DNA of 64,000 nucleotides from JALYUM01 sp036688685 (GTDB lineage Bacteria; Pseudomonadota; Gammaproteobacteria; Burkholderiales; Burkholderiaceae_D): the NCBI RefSeq assembly GCF_036688685.1, contig NZ_JAQQPS010000013.1, positions 62,001 to 126,000 on the forward strand, in the 5' to 3' direction. The notes below the pieces were generated by a model. It saw nothing but the letters and a program-made list of their open reading frames with translations, searched no databases and had not been told where the DNA came from. Position 1 is the stretch's first letter; each line of letters starts with the position of its first letter. Below, piece after piece: positions 34,340-42,239 of this stretch. Made by a program: the position numbers and the translations under genes.

Positions 34340-34909
34340 TCACTTGCCGAACTGGATTTTGGCGGCGGAGACACAGTTGTCTTTCACCGCGCCGGCAAAC
34401 GCGTCGCATTTTTCGCGTGCGACTTTGTATGCAGCGGTTTGCTTGTCAGCGCGTGCATCGGCACGCGCTTCCATTGTTTTGCTGTCTGCCCTGGCGTCGG
34501 CCTGCACCGAAATCAGTGTGGCTTTCGCCTGGCTGATGCAGACATCCTTGTCATTGCCGGTGACGGCATTGCAGCGCGCCTTGTCGTGCTCAAAATTGGC
34601 GGCGGCAATGCGCATGCGCGACTGGGTGTAGGCTTTCAGCGTGTTCAGATAATACGCATTCGCTTCTTCCTCGGTGCGCACGCGAGCGGCCTTGGCGTCT
34701 GCGATACACACATCTTTTGGATTGCCGGTGATGACACCGCATGCGGCGCGGGCATGCTTGTAACTGGCCGCCGCGCTGTCGCGCGCCAGATTATAAGCTG
34801 CCTTGTTACCAGCGGCGCCTGCAGGCCCCTGCCCTTGCAGCTGGGCCTGGGCCGGGGCGATGGACAGCCACGCCGCGCCGAGCAGTACCAGAAGGGTGGG
34901 TTGATGCAT
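34340..34909 (-). CDS. periplasmic protein with three CX10C repeats
   Basis: This 189-residue protein has a signal peptide (cleavage after ..PAQA). The mature part contains three copies of a unit C-x10-C-x3-AK: Cys57/68, Cys113/124 and Cys168/179, each of the form CxxxxGxxKDxC. The intervening sequence is helical and rich in Ala, Arg and Asp. The cysteine pairs probably form disulfides that staple helix-turn-helix hairpins. I know no described domain of this kind. The same C-x10-C motif occurs once in the protein at 35659-36045. Function is unknown. Confidence 0.75.
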   Translation of the reverse strand: MHQPTLLVLLGAAWLSIAPAQAQLQGQGPAGAAGNKAAYNLARDSAAASYKHARAACGVITGNPKDVCIADAKAARVRTEEEANAYYLNTLKAYTQSRMRIAAANFEHDKARCNAVTGNDKDVCISQAKATLISVQADARADSKTMEARADARADKQTAAYKVAREKCDAFAGAVKDNCVSAAKIQFGK

Positions 34910-35046
34910 GCAAATTCTCCGTATCGAATCTTGTGTGTCTGAGTAGACGTTTTACGCCTGCCCGGCGCGTCCTTCTGTTCGTTGGCGTACATTCGCGTGC
35001 AATACGTTGCTAACTTATAAAATAAAGCCCAAACGCAACACTCACG

Positions 35047-35060
35047 GTGCGCGAACGCAC
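35047..35060. promoter_or_regulatory. GTGCG-N4-CGCAC dyad upstream of glycine-zipper gene
   Basis: This dyad (GTGCGCGAACGCAC) lies 57 bases before the ATG at 35118 and has the same architecture as the palindrome upstream of the OmpA-like gene. Confidence 0.4.
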
Positions 35061-35117
35061 AGACCGCGCGGCGCCTGCGCCCTATCCTGAGTACATACAC
35101 CTATCAGGAGATTCATC

Positions 35118-35585
35118 ATGAAACGCACCCGCACTCTCGTTGCCACAGTCCTTGCTGCTACCGCCGTCCTGTCTGGTTGCGCAAGCAACGCGCCGTATGG
35201 CAACAGCACCACGGCTTATAACAACAACGGCTTCACGAATTCGCCGGTGCAGGGCTCCGGCACCATCGATTCGATCCAGGTCATCCAGGGCCAGGCCCGC
35301 ACGGGCGGCGGCGGCGCCATCATTGGCGGTCTGGTCGGCGCACTGGCCGGCAACCAGGTCGGTAGCGGCGGCGGTCGCACGGCAGCGACCATCGCCGGCG
35401 GCGTAGGCGGCGCCATGGTCGGTAACAATATCGAGAAGAACCGTGCCGGTGATGCGCCTGAAATGTACCAAATCAATATTCGCATGGAAAACGGCGACAC
35501 CCGCAGCGTGACCCAGGATACGGTTGGCGACCTGCGCGTGGGTAACCGCGTGCGCATCGTCGATGGCCGCGCTTATCGCTATTAA
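35118..35585 (+). CDS. glycine-zipper 2TM lipoprotein (SlyB/PcP-like)
   Basis: This 155-residue lipoprotein has a lipobox (VLSGC, Cys21) and a glycine-zipper segment (GAIIGGLVGALAGNQVGSG to GGVGGAMVGNNIE, about residues 65-105) that can insert in membranes as a helical hairpin. A C-terminal beta domain (YQINIRMENGDTRSVTQD, VGNRVRIVDGRAYRY) follows. SlyB-like proteins stabilise the outer membrane in stress. It is a paralogue of the protein at 50233-50910. A strong terminator follows. Confidence 0.9.
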   Translation: MKRTRTLVATVLAATAVLSGCASNAPYGNSTTAYNNNGFTNSPVQGSGTIDSIQVIQGQARTGGGGAIIGGLVGALAGNQVGSGGGRTAATIAGGVGGAMVGNNIEKNRAGDAPEMYQINIRMENGDTRSVTQDTVGDLRVGNRVRIVDGRAYRY

Positions 35586-35600
35586 TTAGCAGCCACCAAA

Positions 35601-35628
35601 ACCGGCGCCGCGTGCGCCGGTTTTTTTT
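35601..35628 (+). terminator. rho-independent terminator after the SlyB-like gene
   Basis: ACCGGCGC / GCGCCGGT stem with a 5-base loop is followed by eight T; upstream A residues extend the stem. Confidence 0.9.
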
Positions 35629-35658
35629 GTCCGGAATATTCACAGAATGGAGACCACC

Positions 35659-36045
35659 ATGTTTCAGTTCAAATACTTTTCGACAGGCCTTTGCGCAGCC
35701 GCTCTACTCCTCGCCAGCGCCGCAGCGTTCGCGCAAACCAGCGACGCCACCGTCCCCCCGGCGGCGGCGGCCAGGCAAGCCAGCGACGTTGCCAGCGGCG
35801 CCGATCCGGCGCGCTGGACCCAGGACGACACGACCCGCGCCAGCCGCCTGGCAATATTAAGAAAGGAAATCGGCGCGGCGCAGGCTGAAGCGCTCAGCGC
35901 CTGCGCGAAACAGGTGCCAGCTGCACGCGGCGCTTGCGTGGCGGCGGCCAAGGCACGCTACCAGCAGGACATGGCCGGCGCCGATGCGCAGGTCGATACC
36001 GCGCCGGGCGGTAGTGTCACCACCACCGTCACGACAAAACAGTGA
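35659..36045 (+). CDS. secreted protein with one CX10C motif
   Basis: This 128-residue protein has a signal peptide (cleavage after ..AAAFA-QT) and a helical region that carries Cys82-x10-Cys93 followed by AAAK. That is the same motif repeated three times in the protein at 34340-34909. The C-terminus is Thr/Val-rich. The ATG at 35659 is preferred over 35647 because GGAG (35649-35652) precedes it at normal spacing. Function is unknown. Confidence 0.72.
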   Translation: MFQFKYFSTGLCAAALLLASAAAFAQTSDATVPPAAAARQASDVASGADPARWTQDDTTRASRLAILRKEIGAAQAEALSACAKQVPAARGACVAAAKARYQQDMAGADAQVDTAPGGSVTTTVTTKQ

Positions 36046-36054
36046 CATGAGACG

Positions 36055-36090
36055 AAAAAAAGCGCCCGATCAACGATCCCGGCGCTTTTA
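36055..36090. terminator. bidirectional terminator
   Basis: Nested arms AGCGCC/GGCGCT and GATC/GATC around AAC are flanked by an A run on the left and TTTTA on the right. It can serve both the gene ending at 36045 and minus-strand transcripts. Confidence 0.7.
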
Positions 36091-36110
36091 TTGGCAATGC
36101 TGAACGTCAA

Positions 36111-36273
36111 TTAGAACCTATCCCGGTAGGTAGGAGGAAGCTGATGGCGAAGCATGGCGAGCGTGGGCAAGGCGCGAGGACGACGCATGGTGATCCATGC
36201 TAGGACGAGCAACGCAGTCCACGTTCGTCAGGCGCGCCAGCAGCGACTCCGGACTACCGGGATAGGTTCTTAG
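36111..36273. mobile_element. MITE-like element with 16-bp perfect terminal inverted repeats
   Basis: GAACCTATCCCGGTAG at 36114-36129 is perfectly repeated in inverse at 36254-36269. Both outer ends are flanked by TTA (TTAG in the wider reading: 36111-36114 and 36270-36273), a likely target duplication of the YTAR/TA type used by IS5-group transposases. The 156-base element is GC-rich and has no transposase. Its right edge supplies the TAA stop codon of the minus-strand gene at 36270-36653, so insertion occurred exactly at that gene's end. Confidence 0.75.
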
Positions 36274-36653
36274 TACGTGCTTGCATCGACTTCCTGCTGC
36301 GCCTGCCGACTGCGCCAATACCAACCCGCCACGCCCAGCAGCATGCCAATCGCCAGGGCCGGCTTGCCGAGCTTGCGGTGACGGATGAACTTGATCGCTG
36401 TCAGTGCGTACGGCGCCACGGAGGCGACGCTGAAACCGGTGGGATGCAGCAAGCTGTCGACACGGCCCCGAATAGCCCAGGTGGCGTGGTCGAGCGCCGA
36501 GTGGAACAGTACTTCCGGACGCGCGCCGTGAATGATTTGCGCCTTGGCGTGTGCCACGCCCGCGCGAAAAAAGTCGCCGTCGCGGATCAATTCTTCCTTG
36601 CGCTGTGCCGGTGTCTGCGTGATGGCGACGGTTTGGGATGCGAGTTTGTCCAT
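36270..36653 (-). CDS. uncharacterised membrane-associated protein in a YqjK-like position
   Basis: This 127-residue protein has one hydrophobic segment near the C-terminus (ALAIGMLLGVAGWYW) followed by RSRQAQQEVDASTY. Its place after DUF883 (YqjD) and holin-like (YqjE) genes matches yqjK in Escherichia coli, but sequence similarity is not evident. The stop codon lies in the target duplication of the MITE-like element, so its original C-terminus may have changed slightly. It lies 15 bases after the holin-like gene. Confidence 0.72.
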   Translation of the reverse strand: MDKLASQTVAITQTPAQRKEELIRDGDFFRAGVAHAKAQIIHGARPEVLFHSALDHATWAIRGRVDSLLHPTGFSVASVAPYALTAIKFIRHRKLGKPALAIGMLLGVAGWYWRSRQAQQEVDASTY

Positions 36654-36668
36654 GATTTCTCCTGATGC

Positions 36669-37055
36669 CTACAGCAGCATGTCGCGGTCGTGCTGGAGCT
36701 CTTTCATCGTTGCCGGAAAAGAGAGCTTGCCCTGCTTGAGCAAGCTCAAGCCTTTGACGACCAGTGCAGCCGTAATCGCCAGGAATACCAGGAACATCAC
36801 CAGCAGGATCTTCCAGCCCATCGTTTCCCACGCCAGCGCCACGATCATGGCGGTGCCATAGGCGACGGCGAACCAGACAGCCAGGGCAGCGCCGGCGAAC
36901 AGGGCGATCAACTCGATGGCGTGATTGCGCACCTCCGTCAATTCGATCGCGGCCAGTTCCACCCGGGACACCAGCAGCCCGAACAGGTTTTTTGCCAGTC
37001 CGCTGATGCCACCCATTAAGCCGGGTCCGTGTATTGCTGTCTCGTTTTTATCCAT
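36669..37055 (-). CDS. phage-holin-superfamily membrane protein (YqjE-like)
   Basis: This 128-residue protein has two strong membrane helices (about residues 47-70 and 78-102) and the N-terminal amphipathic GLAKNLFGLLVSRVELAAIE pattern of the holin-X/YqjE family. Despite the family name, no phage genes are near. The partner in E. coli, YqjD, anchors ribosomes to the inner membrane in stationary phase. The gene lies 18 bases after the DUF883 gene. Confidence 0.87.
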   Translation of the reverse strand: MDKNETAIHGPGLMGGISGLAKNLFGLLVSRVELAAIELTEVRNHAIELIALFAGAALAVWFAVAYGTAMIVALAWETMGWKILLVMFLVFLAITAALVVKGLSLLKQGKLSFPATMKELQHDRDMLL

Positions 37056-37073
37056 GGCGATTCCCGGTCTGTA

Positions 37074-37400
37074 TTATTTGCGGCCCAGGATCGCGCCCAG
37101 CAGCAGGCCAACGCCAGCGGCGACAGCCACGGTGCGCCATGGGTTTTCCTTGACGTAGACATCGGTCGCTTCAGCGTATTGCTTGCCTTTGACAACAGCT
37201 TCGGTTTTGTATTCGCCAGCCTTGCCCATGGCCGAGTCGAGCAGTTTCATGCCGCGGGTACGCATTTCTTCGGCTTTTTCACCGGTCAGCGAAGCGGCGG
37301 CGGTCAACAGTGTCTGGGCATCCTTGACCAGCGTTTTCACATCGGTGGTGGCGGTATCGAGGGCGTCATTGGCCGTAGCGCGGAAGTTGGTTTCTTGCAT
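37074..37400 (-). CDS. DUF883 (YqjD/ElaB-like) inner-membrane protein
   Basis: This 108-residue protein has an amphipathic helical body and the family C-terminus YVKENPWRTVAVAAGVGLLL, ending in GAILGRK. In E. coli YqjD and ElaB are tail-anchored and bind ribosomes under stress. It is the second gene of the ferritin-like / DUF883 / holin-like / unknown operon. Confidence 0.92.
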   Translation of the reverse strand: MQETNFRATANDALDTATTDVKTLVKDAQTLLTAAASLTGEKAEEMRTRGMKLLDSAMGKAGEYKTEAVVKGKQYAEATDVYVKENPWRTVAVAAGVGLLLGAILGRK

Positions 37401-37440
37401 GGTGTTCTCCAGTCTGTGGGTAAAATAAAAAAGTGACAGC

Positions 37441-37992
37441 TTAGTTCTTGGTCAGGTAATCGCTCATGTCGTCGGCATGTTCTTCTTCCTGCGCCATGAT
37501 TTCGATCAACATTTTTTTGGTCGTAGGATCCTTGTCGCCGATCGCTTCGATCATCTGGCGATACGATTCGATGGCCACGCGCTCGGCGATCAGGTTGGCG
37601 CGGATCATCGCCTGCACGTCTTCCGATTCATCATACTCGGCATGGCTGCGTTGCGTCAGGGTGGCCGGATTAAAATCGGGCATGCCATTCAATTGGGCGA
37701 TGCGCTCGGCGATCTGGTCGGCGTGGGCGGCCTCTTCTTCGGCGTGCTGCAGAAACTCGGCCTTGACAGCCTGGTTACCGCGGCCCGTCACTGTGTAGTA
37801 GTGACGCTTGTAGCGCAGCACGCACAGCAGCTCGGTGGCCAGCGCATGTTGCAGCATGCCGACGACGGCTTTGCGATCGGCTGCATAACCGGCCGTCACG
37901 GCGCCGTCATCGAGATTGGCGGCCGCTTCGCGGATCGCCTGGATGTCAAAGCCGTGGACTTGTTCTTGCTGCTTCGGTTCAGTATGCGCCAT
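37441..37992 (-). CDS. ferritin-like (bacterioferritin-type) diiron protein
   Basis: This 183-residue four-helix protein has diiron ligands in the helices: ATELLCVLRYKRHYY, EFLQHAEEEAAHADQIAERI, NLIAERVAIESYRQMI and EIMAQEEEHADDM. It fits bacterioferritin-like/DpsA-type proteins that oxidise and store iron and so limit peroxide damage. No haem-binding Met is obvious. It heads an operon of membrane stress proteins, a combination seen in related genomes. Confidence 0.9.
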   Translation of the reverse strand: MAHTEPKQQEQVHGFDIQAIREAAANLDDGAVTAGYAADRKAVVGMLQHALATELLCVLRYKRHYYTVTGRGNQAVKAEFLQHAEEEAAHADQIAERIAQLNGMPDFNPATLTQRSHAEYDESEDVQAMIRANLIAERVAIESYRQMIEAIGDKDPTTKKMLIEIMAQEEEHADDMSDYLTKN

Positions 37993-38046
37993 GATGTTTC
38001 CTATATTCTGTAGTTTGATTATAAATTATTTATATCGTTTCACGGG

Positions 38047-38081
38047 CACGCTATCGATGCACCGGGCGATGCATCAGCGTG
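38047..38081. terminator. hairpin after the OmpA/DUF4398 gene
   Basis: CACGCT plus GATGCA pair with TGCATC plus AGCGTG around an 8-base loop with a 3-base bulge. It lies just downstream of the minus-strand gene at 38104-39027. No T run is present. Confidence 0.45.
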
Positions 38082-38103
38082 GACGGTGACCCTGCTTGAC
38101 TGC

Positions 38104-39027
38104 TTAGCGTGCCGCTGCGCGCGGGGCGATCGGCGCGCCCTCGTTCGACAGCACGATTTCGACGCGGCGGTTCATCTGGCGATTGTTGGCCGTGTCGTTC
38201 GCGGCAACCGGGTACGAAGGACCGTAGCCGCGCATGGCGACACGTTCACGCGCCACGCCCATCGTGGTCAGCGTCGACGCAACGCTGCTGGCGCGACGCT
38301 CCGACAATTCCTGGTTGTGGGCCACGGTGCCGGTGCTGTCGGTGAAGCCTTCGACCAGCACGGTCCGGTTCGGGTATTGCTGCATGACGGTGGCCAGCTT
38401 GCGCACGGTAGCCATGCCATCCGGGGTCAGGTTGGCCTGGTCGGTGCCGAACAAGACGTCGCCAATGGTGATGATCATGCCGCGCTCGGTCTGCTTGGCG
38501 TGCAGGTCCGACAGCAACGATTCAAGCTGGGCGGCGCGCGCCTGTGCATCGCGGGTCTGGTCTTCGGCGCTGGCGGCGCGGGCCGTCGCATCGGCGGCCT
38601 GGGCTTGCGCCATCGCCGCTTGTGCCCTGGCAGCTTCCGCATCGGCGCGGGCGCGGTCCGCTTCGTTGGTGCGCGCTTCCAGGCGCAATGCATCGCGCTG
38701 CTTGCCGGCGCCGGCAATGTTCGCTTCCGCGGCCTTGGTGCGCGCCACTTCCATGGCGGTCGAGATCTTCTGCTTGGCGATGTAAGCGAGGCGGTCGATT
38801 TTTTCCAGGCTGTCGTTCTTGGCAGCGGCTGCGTTCGCTTCGTTGAGCGCATCGCTGGCCTGCTTGAATTCCAGCGGGGCGTAGGCGGAAATATTCGGGG
38901 TGTTATTCGCCATCACAAAATCGCTGCGGGCCTGGTCCAGGGTGGACGTGGTGGTTGGCGTCGTGCTGCATGCTGCCAGGAAAACGGCGCTGGCCAGGAT
39001 GGTGGCTTTAAAAAAATGCTGTTTCAT
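38104..39027 (-). CDS. OmpA-family lipoprotein with DUF4398 and coiled coil
   Basis: This 307-residue lipoprotein has a lipobox (LAAC, Cys20) and a DUF4398 N-terminal region (about 25-90). A long Ala/Arg/Glu coiled coil (about 90-180) leads to a C-terminal OmpA peptidoglycan-binding domain (GDVLFGTDQANLTPDG, VEGFTDSTGTVAHNQELSER, NRRVEIVLS). It probably bridges outer membrane and cell wall. It lies 39 bases after a separate DUF4398 lipoprotein gene, and the two may form a complex. Confidence 0.93.
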   Translation of the reverse strand: MKQHFFKATILASAVFLAACSTTPTTTSTLDQARSDFVMANNTPNISAYAPLEFKQASDALNEANAAAAKNDSLEKIDRLAYIAKQKISTAMEVARTKAAEANIAGAGKQRDALRLEARTNEADRARADAEAARAQAAMAQAQAADATARAASAEDQTRDAQARAAQLESLLSDLHAKQTERGMIITIGDVLFGTDQANLTPDGMATVRKLATVMQQYPNRTVLVEGFTDSTGTVAHNQELSERRASSVASTLTTMGVARERVAMRGYGPSYPVAANDTANNRQMNRRVEIVLSNEGAPIAPRAAAR

Positions 39028-39066
39028 GATGCGGTTCCTTTTATTGTTCGGGACGAGACCGGGAAA

Positions 39067-39459
39067 TTATTGGGTCGGCGTATTGGCGCGCTCGACTTCC
39101 TGGCGCAGCACGCGCAGGTCATCATTGAGCGCTTGCGAAGCAGCAGTGGCCTTGGCCGAGTTGGCCTTGCTCTGCGCCAGTTGCGCATCGGCCTGAGCCT
39201 GCGTCGCCAGCTGGCTGGCCAGCTTGTAGTCCTTGGCGGCCAGGGCCTGATTGGCCAGCATCATTTTGGCGCGGGCCGCATTGATTTCTTCCGGTGCCAG
39301 CTGGGCGGCGCCCGCGCTCACGGCATTGTCGACGGCATTGCGGGATACGGCCACGTCGGCCGTGGCCGGCGCGCGGTTCGGGCTGGCGCAGGCGCTCAAG
39401 ACCAAAACGGCGGCAACTGCGGCGAAGCGCGCAACCAATTTGTTCGATTTTGCATCCAT
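39067..39459 (-). CDS. DUF4398 lipoprotein
   Basis: This 130-residue lipoprotein has a lipobox (LSAC, Cys24) and a single DUF4398 helical domain (EEINAARAKMMLANQALAAKD). The start at 39459 is supported by AGGAG. It is the first gene of a pair with the DUF4398-OmpA protein. DUF4398 resembles TPR-like helical hairpins; no activity is known. Confidence 0.9.
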   Translation of the reverse strand: MDAKSNKLVARFAAVAAVLVLSACASPNRAPATADVAVSRNAVDNAVSAGAAQLAPEEINAARAKMMLANQALAAKDYKLASQLATQAQADAQLAQSKANSAKATAASQALNDDLRVLRQEVERANTPTQ

Positions 39460-39679
39460 CTGATTCTCCTGATTAGCATTCAACGGTAGTGTTGTTAACG
39501 TTATAAGCCGATTGCACGGCAGTTTCAGTTCGCTGCCGCACATTGCTGACATTCAGGCAATGTTCGGCACTTTTCTGGCGTATCTGCACGCACCGCATAC
39601 TGATGTGCTGTAGCGAACATATGCAATGATGCACTTCGGTTAGTCTGCCAACAACCTGTTTACTTATCCTGGAATGTTC

Positions 39680-41761
39680 ATGCCCGCACCTTCTCCGTCT
39701 TCGGCGCCCGCCGCATCGAAGCCGCATACCACCCGCACCATCCTGCTGTCCCTGCTGGCACTGCTGGTCACCCTTCCCATCCTTGCCTGCATCGTGGTGG
39801 CGACCTACGACTGGAACCGCGCCAAGCCCTGGCTCAACGCCAGAGTCGCCGACGCGCTCGACCGGCCGTTTGCCATCCGCGGCGACCTGTCGGTGCGCTG
39901 GGAACAGCCGGCCAGCCAGATGGCGGGCCAGGACAAGCAGTGGCGCGACTACCTGCCATGGCCGCACTTGCTTGCCAAGGATGTCCACCTGGGCAACCCG
40001 GCCGGCATGGCACAAACCGACGCGGCCACCATCGTCGAAGGCGCCTTTTCGCTCAACCCGCTGGCCCTGCTGCAACAGCGTATCGAAATCCCACTGCTGC
40101 GCTTTCAGGCGCCCAGATTGGCCCTGCTGCGCGTCGACGCGACGCACAACAACTGGACCTTCAAGCAGAACACGCAGCCGTCGCGCTGGCAGTTCGAGCT
40201 AGAGCGCGTGGTGCTGACGCAAGGCGTGGTCCAGTTCGACGACGCCGTCACCAACACGCACGTGCTTGCCAAGGTGGCCACGCTCGACCAGCCGGGCCCT
40301 TACGGCATTGCCTGGACCGTCACCGGCATGTACAGCGGCGCTCCGGTCACCGGCGGCGGCAAGGCCGGTGCGGTGCTGTCATTGAAGAACCAGGACACCC
40401 CCTTCCCGATCCAGGCTGACCTGCGCTCCGGCTCGAACCGCGTCACCATCGAAGGCACTGCCACCCGCCCGGCGCAGCTGGCCGCCATCGACGTCCAGCT
40501 GAGCCTGGCCGGGCGCAGCATGGCGCGCCTGTACGAACTGACCGGCGTGCTGCTACCGGAAACCCCGCCGTTCGCCACCGCGGGTCACCTGACCGGCACC
40601 ATCGACCGCAATGGCAGCCAGTGGACCTATGACAATTTCAAGGGCAAGGTCGGCTCCAGCGACATCAGCGGCAAGCTGGCCTACCGCACCGGCAAGCCAC
40701 GCGGCTATCTGAGCGGCAACATCGAATCGAAGCTGCTCAATTTCAAAGACCTGGGCCCGCTGGTGGGCGCCGATTCGAACGCCAGCAAGAAGGTCCGCGG
40801 CGCCACCGAGACGCAACCGGCCGGCAAAGTCCTGCCGGTGGAACAGTTCCGCACGGCACGCTGGAAAACCATCGATGCCGACGTCCGCTACAGCGCCGCG
40901 CGCATCCTGCGCGATGAAAAGCTGGCGCTCAACAAGCTGTCGACCCACGTGCTCATGAACAACGGGGTGCTGACGCTGGCGCCGCTCGACTTCGGCCTGG
41001 CCGGCGGCGACCTGAGCTCGACCATCCGCCTGGACGGCAGCGGCGACGATGGCCAGCAAGCGATCAAGGCAACCATGAATATTACCGCGCGTAACATCCA
41101 GATCAAACAATTGTTCCCGACGATAGAACAGATGCAGGCCACTGTCGGCGAGATCAACGGCGACGCCCAATTGTCGGCCAGCGGCGATTCGATCGCCTCG
41201 CTGCTGGGAAAATCGAATGGCGAAGTCAAGGCCCGAATCGGTCAAGGCAGCATCAGCAAGCTGCTGCTAGAGGAAATGGGGCTGAACCTGGGTAGTGTCA
41301 TCATCGCCAAGGTTACCGGCGACAAGCAGGTCAAGCTGAACTGCATGGCCACCGATTTCCGCGTCGACAACGGCCTGATGAATGCACGCCGCTTCGTCAT
41401 CGACACCGAGGAAGCGCTGGTCGACGTCGACGGCACCATCAACCTGGCCACCGAAGAACTCGACCTGATCCTGCGTCCGCAGACCAAGGGTGTGCGCGTG
41501 CTGTCGCTGCGTGCGCCGCTGTATGTGAAGGGTCCGTTCAGCAAACCGAAGGTCAGCGTCGACATGAAAACGCTGGCCATGAAAGGCGGCGCCGCGGTCC
41601 TGCTGGCCGTCATCGCCCCGCCGCTGGCCGCCCTGGTGCCCTTGACACAGCAGCAGGCCAACAACAATGCCGATTGCGCCAGCCTGCTGGCCAATGCCAA
41701 GGTGAAGCCAGTGGCGCCACCGCCGGGCCAGCGCGTCCCGTTCAAACGCATCGTGCGTTAA
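39680..41761 (+). CDS. AsmA family protein
   Basis: This 693-residue protein has one N-terminal membrane anchor (about residues 20-42) followed by the chorein-like AsmA repeat domain (YDWNRAKPWLNARVADALDR; DVDGTINLATEELDLILRPQ). AsmA-like proteins bridge the periplasm and probably move phospholipids between membranes. GGA lies 6 bases before the ATG at 39680; the ATG at 39674 abuts it and is less likely. It faces away from the DUF4398 operon. Confidence 0.93.
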   Translation: MPAPSPSSAPAASKPHTTRTILLSLLALLVTLPILACIVVATYDWNRAKPWLNARVADALDRPFAIRGDLSVRWEQPASQMAGQDKQWRDYLPWPHLLAKDVHLGNPAGMAQTDAATIVEGAFSLNPLALLQQRIEIPLLRFQAPRLALLRVDATHNNWTFKQNTQPSRWQFELERVVLTQGVVQFDDAVTNTHVLAKVATLDQPGPYGIAWTVTGMYSGAPVTGGGKAGAVLSLKNQDTPFPIQADLRSGSNRVTIEGTATRPAQLAAIDVQLSLAGRSMARLYELTGVLLPETPPFATAGHLTGTIDRNGSQWTYDNFKGKVGSSDISGKLAYRTGKPRGYLSGNIESKLLNFKDLGPLVGADSNASKKVRGATETQPAGKVLPVEQFRTARWKTIDADVRYSAARILRDEKLALNKLSTHVLMNNGVLTLAPLDFGLAGGDLSSTIRLDGSGDDGQQAIKATMNITARNIQIKQLFPTIEQMQATVGEINGDAQLSASGDSIASLLGKSNGEVKARIGQGSISKLLLEEMGLNLGSVIIAKVTGDKQVKLNCMATDFRVDNGLMNARRFVIDTEEALVDVDGTINLATEELDLILRPQTKGVRVLSLRAPLYVKGPFSKPKVSVDMKTLAMKGGAAVLLAVIAPPLAALVPLTQQQANNNADCASLLANAKVKPVAPPPGQRVPFKRIVR

Positions 41762-41841
41762 AAAATGTTAGTTCGACAATTTTCAACATGTGTGCGTTGA
41801 CGAACAGACCAATTTCCTTGTGGACTTTAATATTCTCTCCA

Positions 41842-41857
41842 TGGTGAACGTTCACCA
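41842..41857. promoter_or_regulatory. 16-bp perfect palindrome TGGTGAACGTTCACCA
   Basis: It lies 25 bases before the second BON lipoprotein ATG, just downstream of a TAATAT -10-like element. It is not found upstream of the paralogue at 33954, so the two BON genes may be controlled differently. Confidence 0.45.
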
Positions 41858-41882
41858 AAGCAAAACAGCTGCAAAGGACACT

Positions 41883-42194
41883 ATGAAAAATTTTAAAATC
41901 GCCAGTACCCTGATCGCCGCACTGATGCTCAGCACCATTGTTGGTTGCGCATCGACCGCCAAGCAGGAAAGCACCGGCCAGTACATCGATGACAGCGCCA
42001 TTACCACCGGCGTCAAAGCCGCGATCCTGAATGCGCCAACCTTGAAAGTTTCGGAAATCAATGTTGAAACGTTCAAGGGCACGGTTCAACTGAGCGGCTT
42101 CGTCAGCTCGGCTGAAAATATTGCCACGGCGTCGTCGGTGGCCCGTAGCGTGAACGGCGTGAAATCGGTCAAGAACGACCTGCGTCTGAAGTAA
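41883..42194 (+). CDS. BON-domain lipoprotein (paralogue of 33954-34268)
   Basis: This 103-residue lipoprotein has a lipobox (IVGC, Cys22) and one BON domain (YIDDSAITTGVKAAI, INVETFKGTVQLSGFV, GVKSVKNDLRLK). It is nearly the same as the BON lipoprotein at 33954-34268 in the domain, which points to gene duplication. AAAGGA precedes the ATG. It lies 45 bases before a glycine-zipper lipoprotein gene and probably shares its transcript. Confidence 0.92.
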   Translation: MKNFKIASTLIAALMLSTIVGCASTAKQESTGQYIDDSAITTGVKAAILNAPTLKVSEINVETFKGTVQLSGFVSSAENIATASSVARSVNGVKSVKNDLRLK

Positions 42195-42239
42195 TCGACC
42201 GCACTTTAAGTTCATTTAATAATCTCAAGGAGAACCACC

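Noticed and set aside
36669..37055. Holin-like gene as a sign of a prophage
   Set aside because: It belongs to the YqjE-like chromosomal family, and no phage structural, lysis or integrase genes are near.
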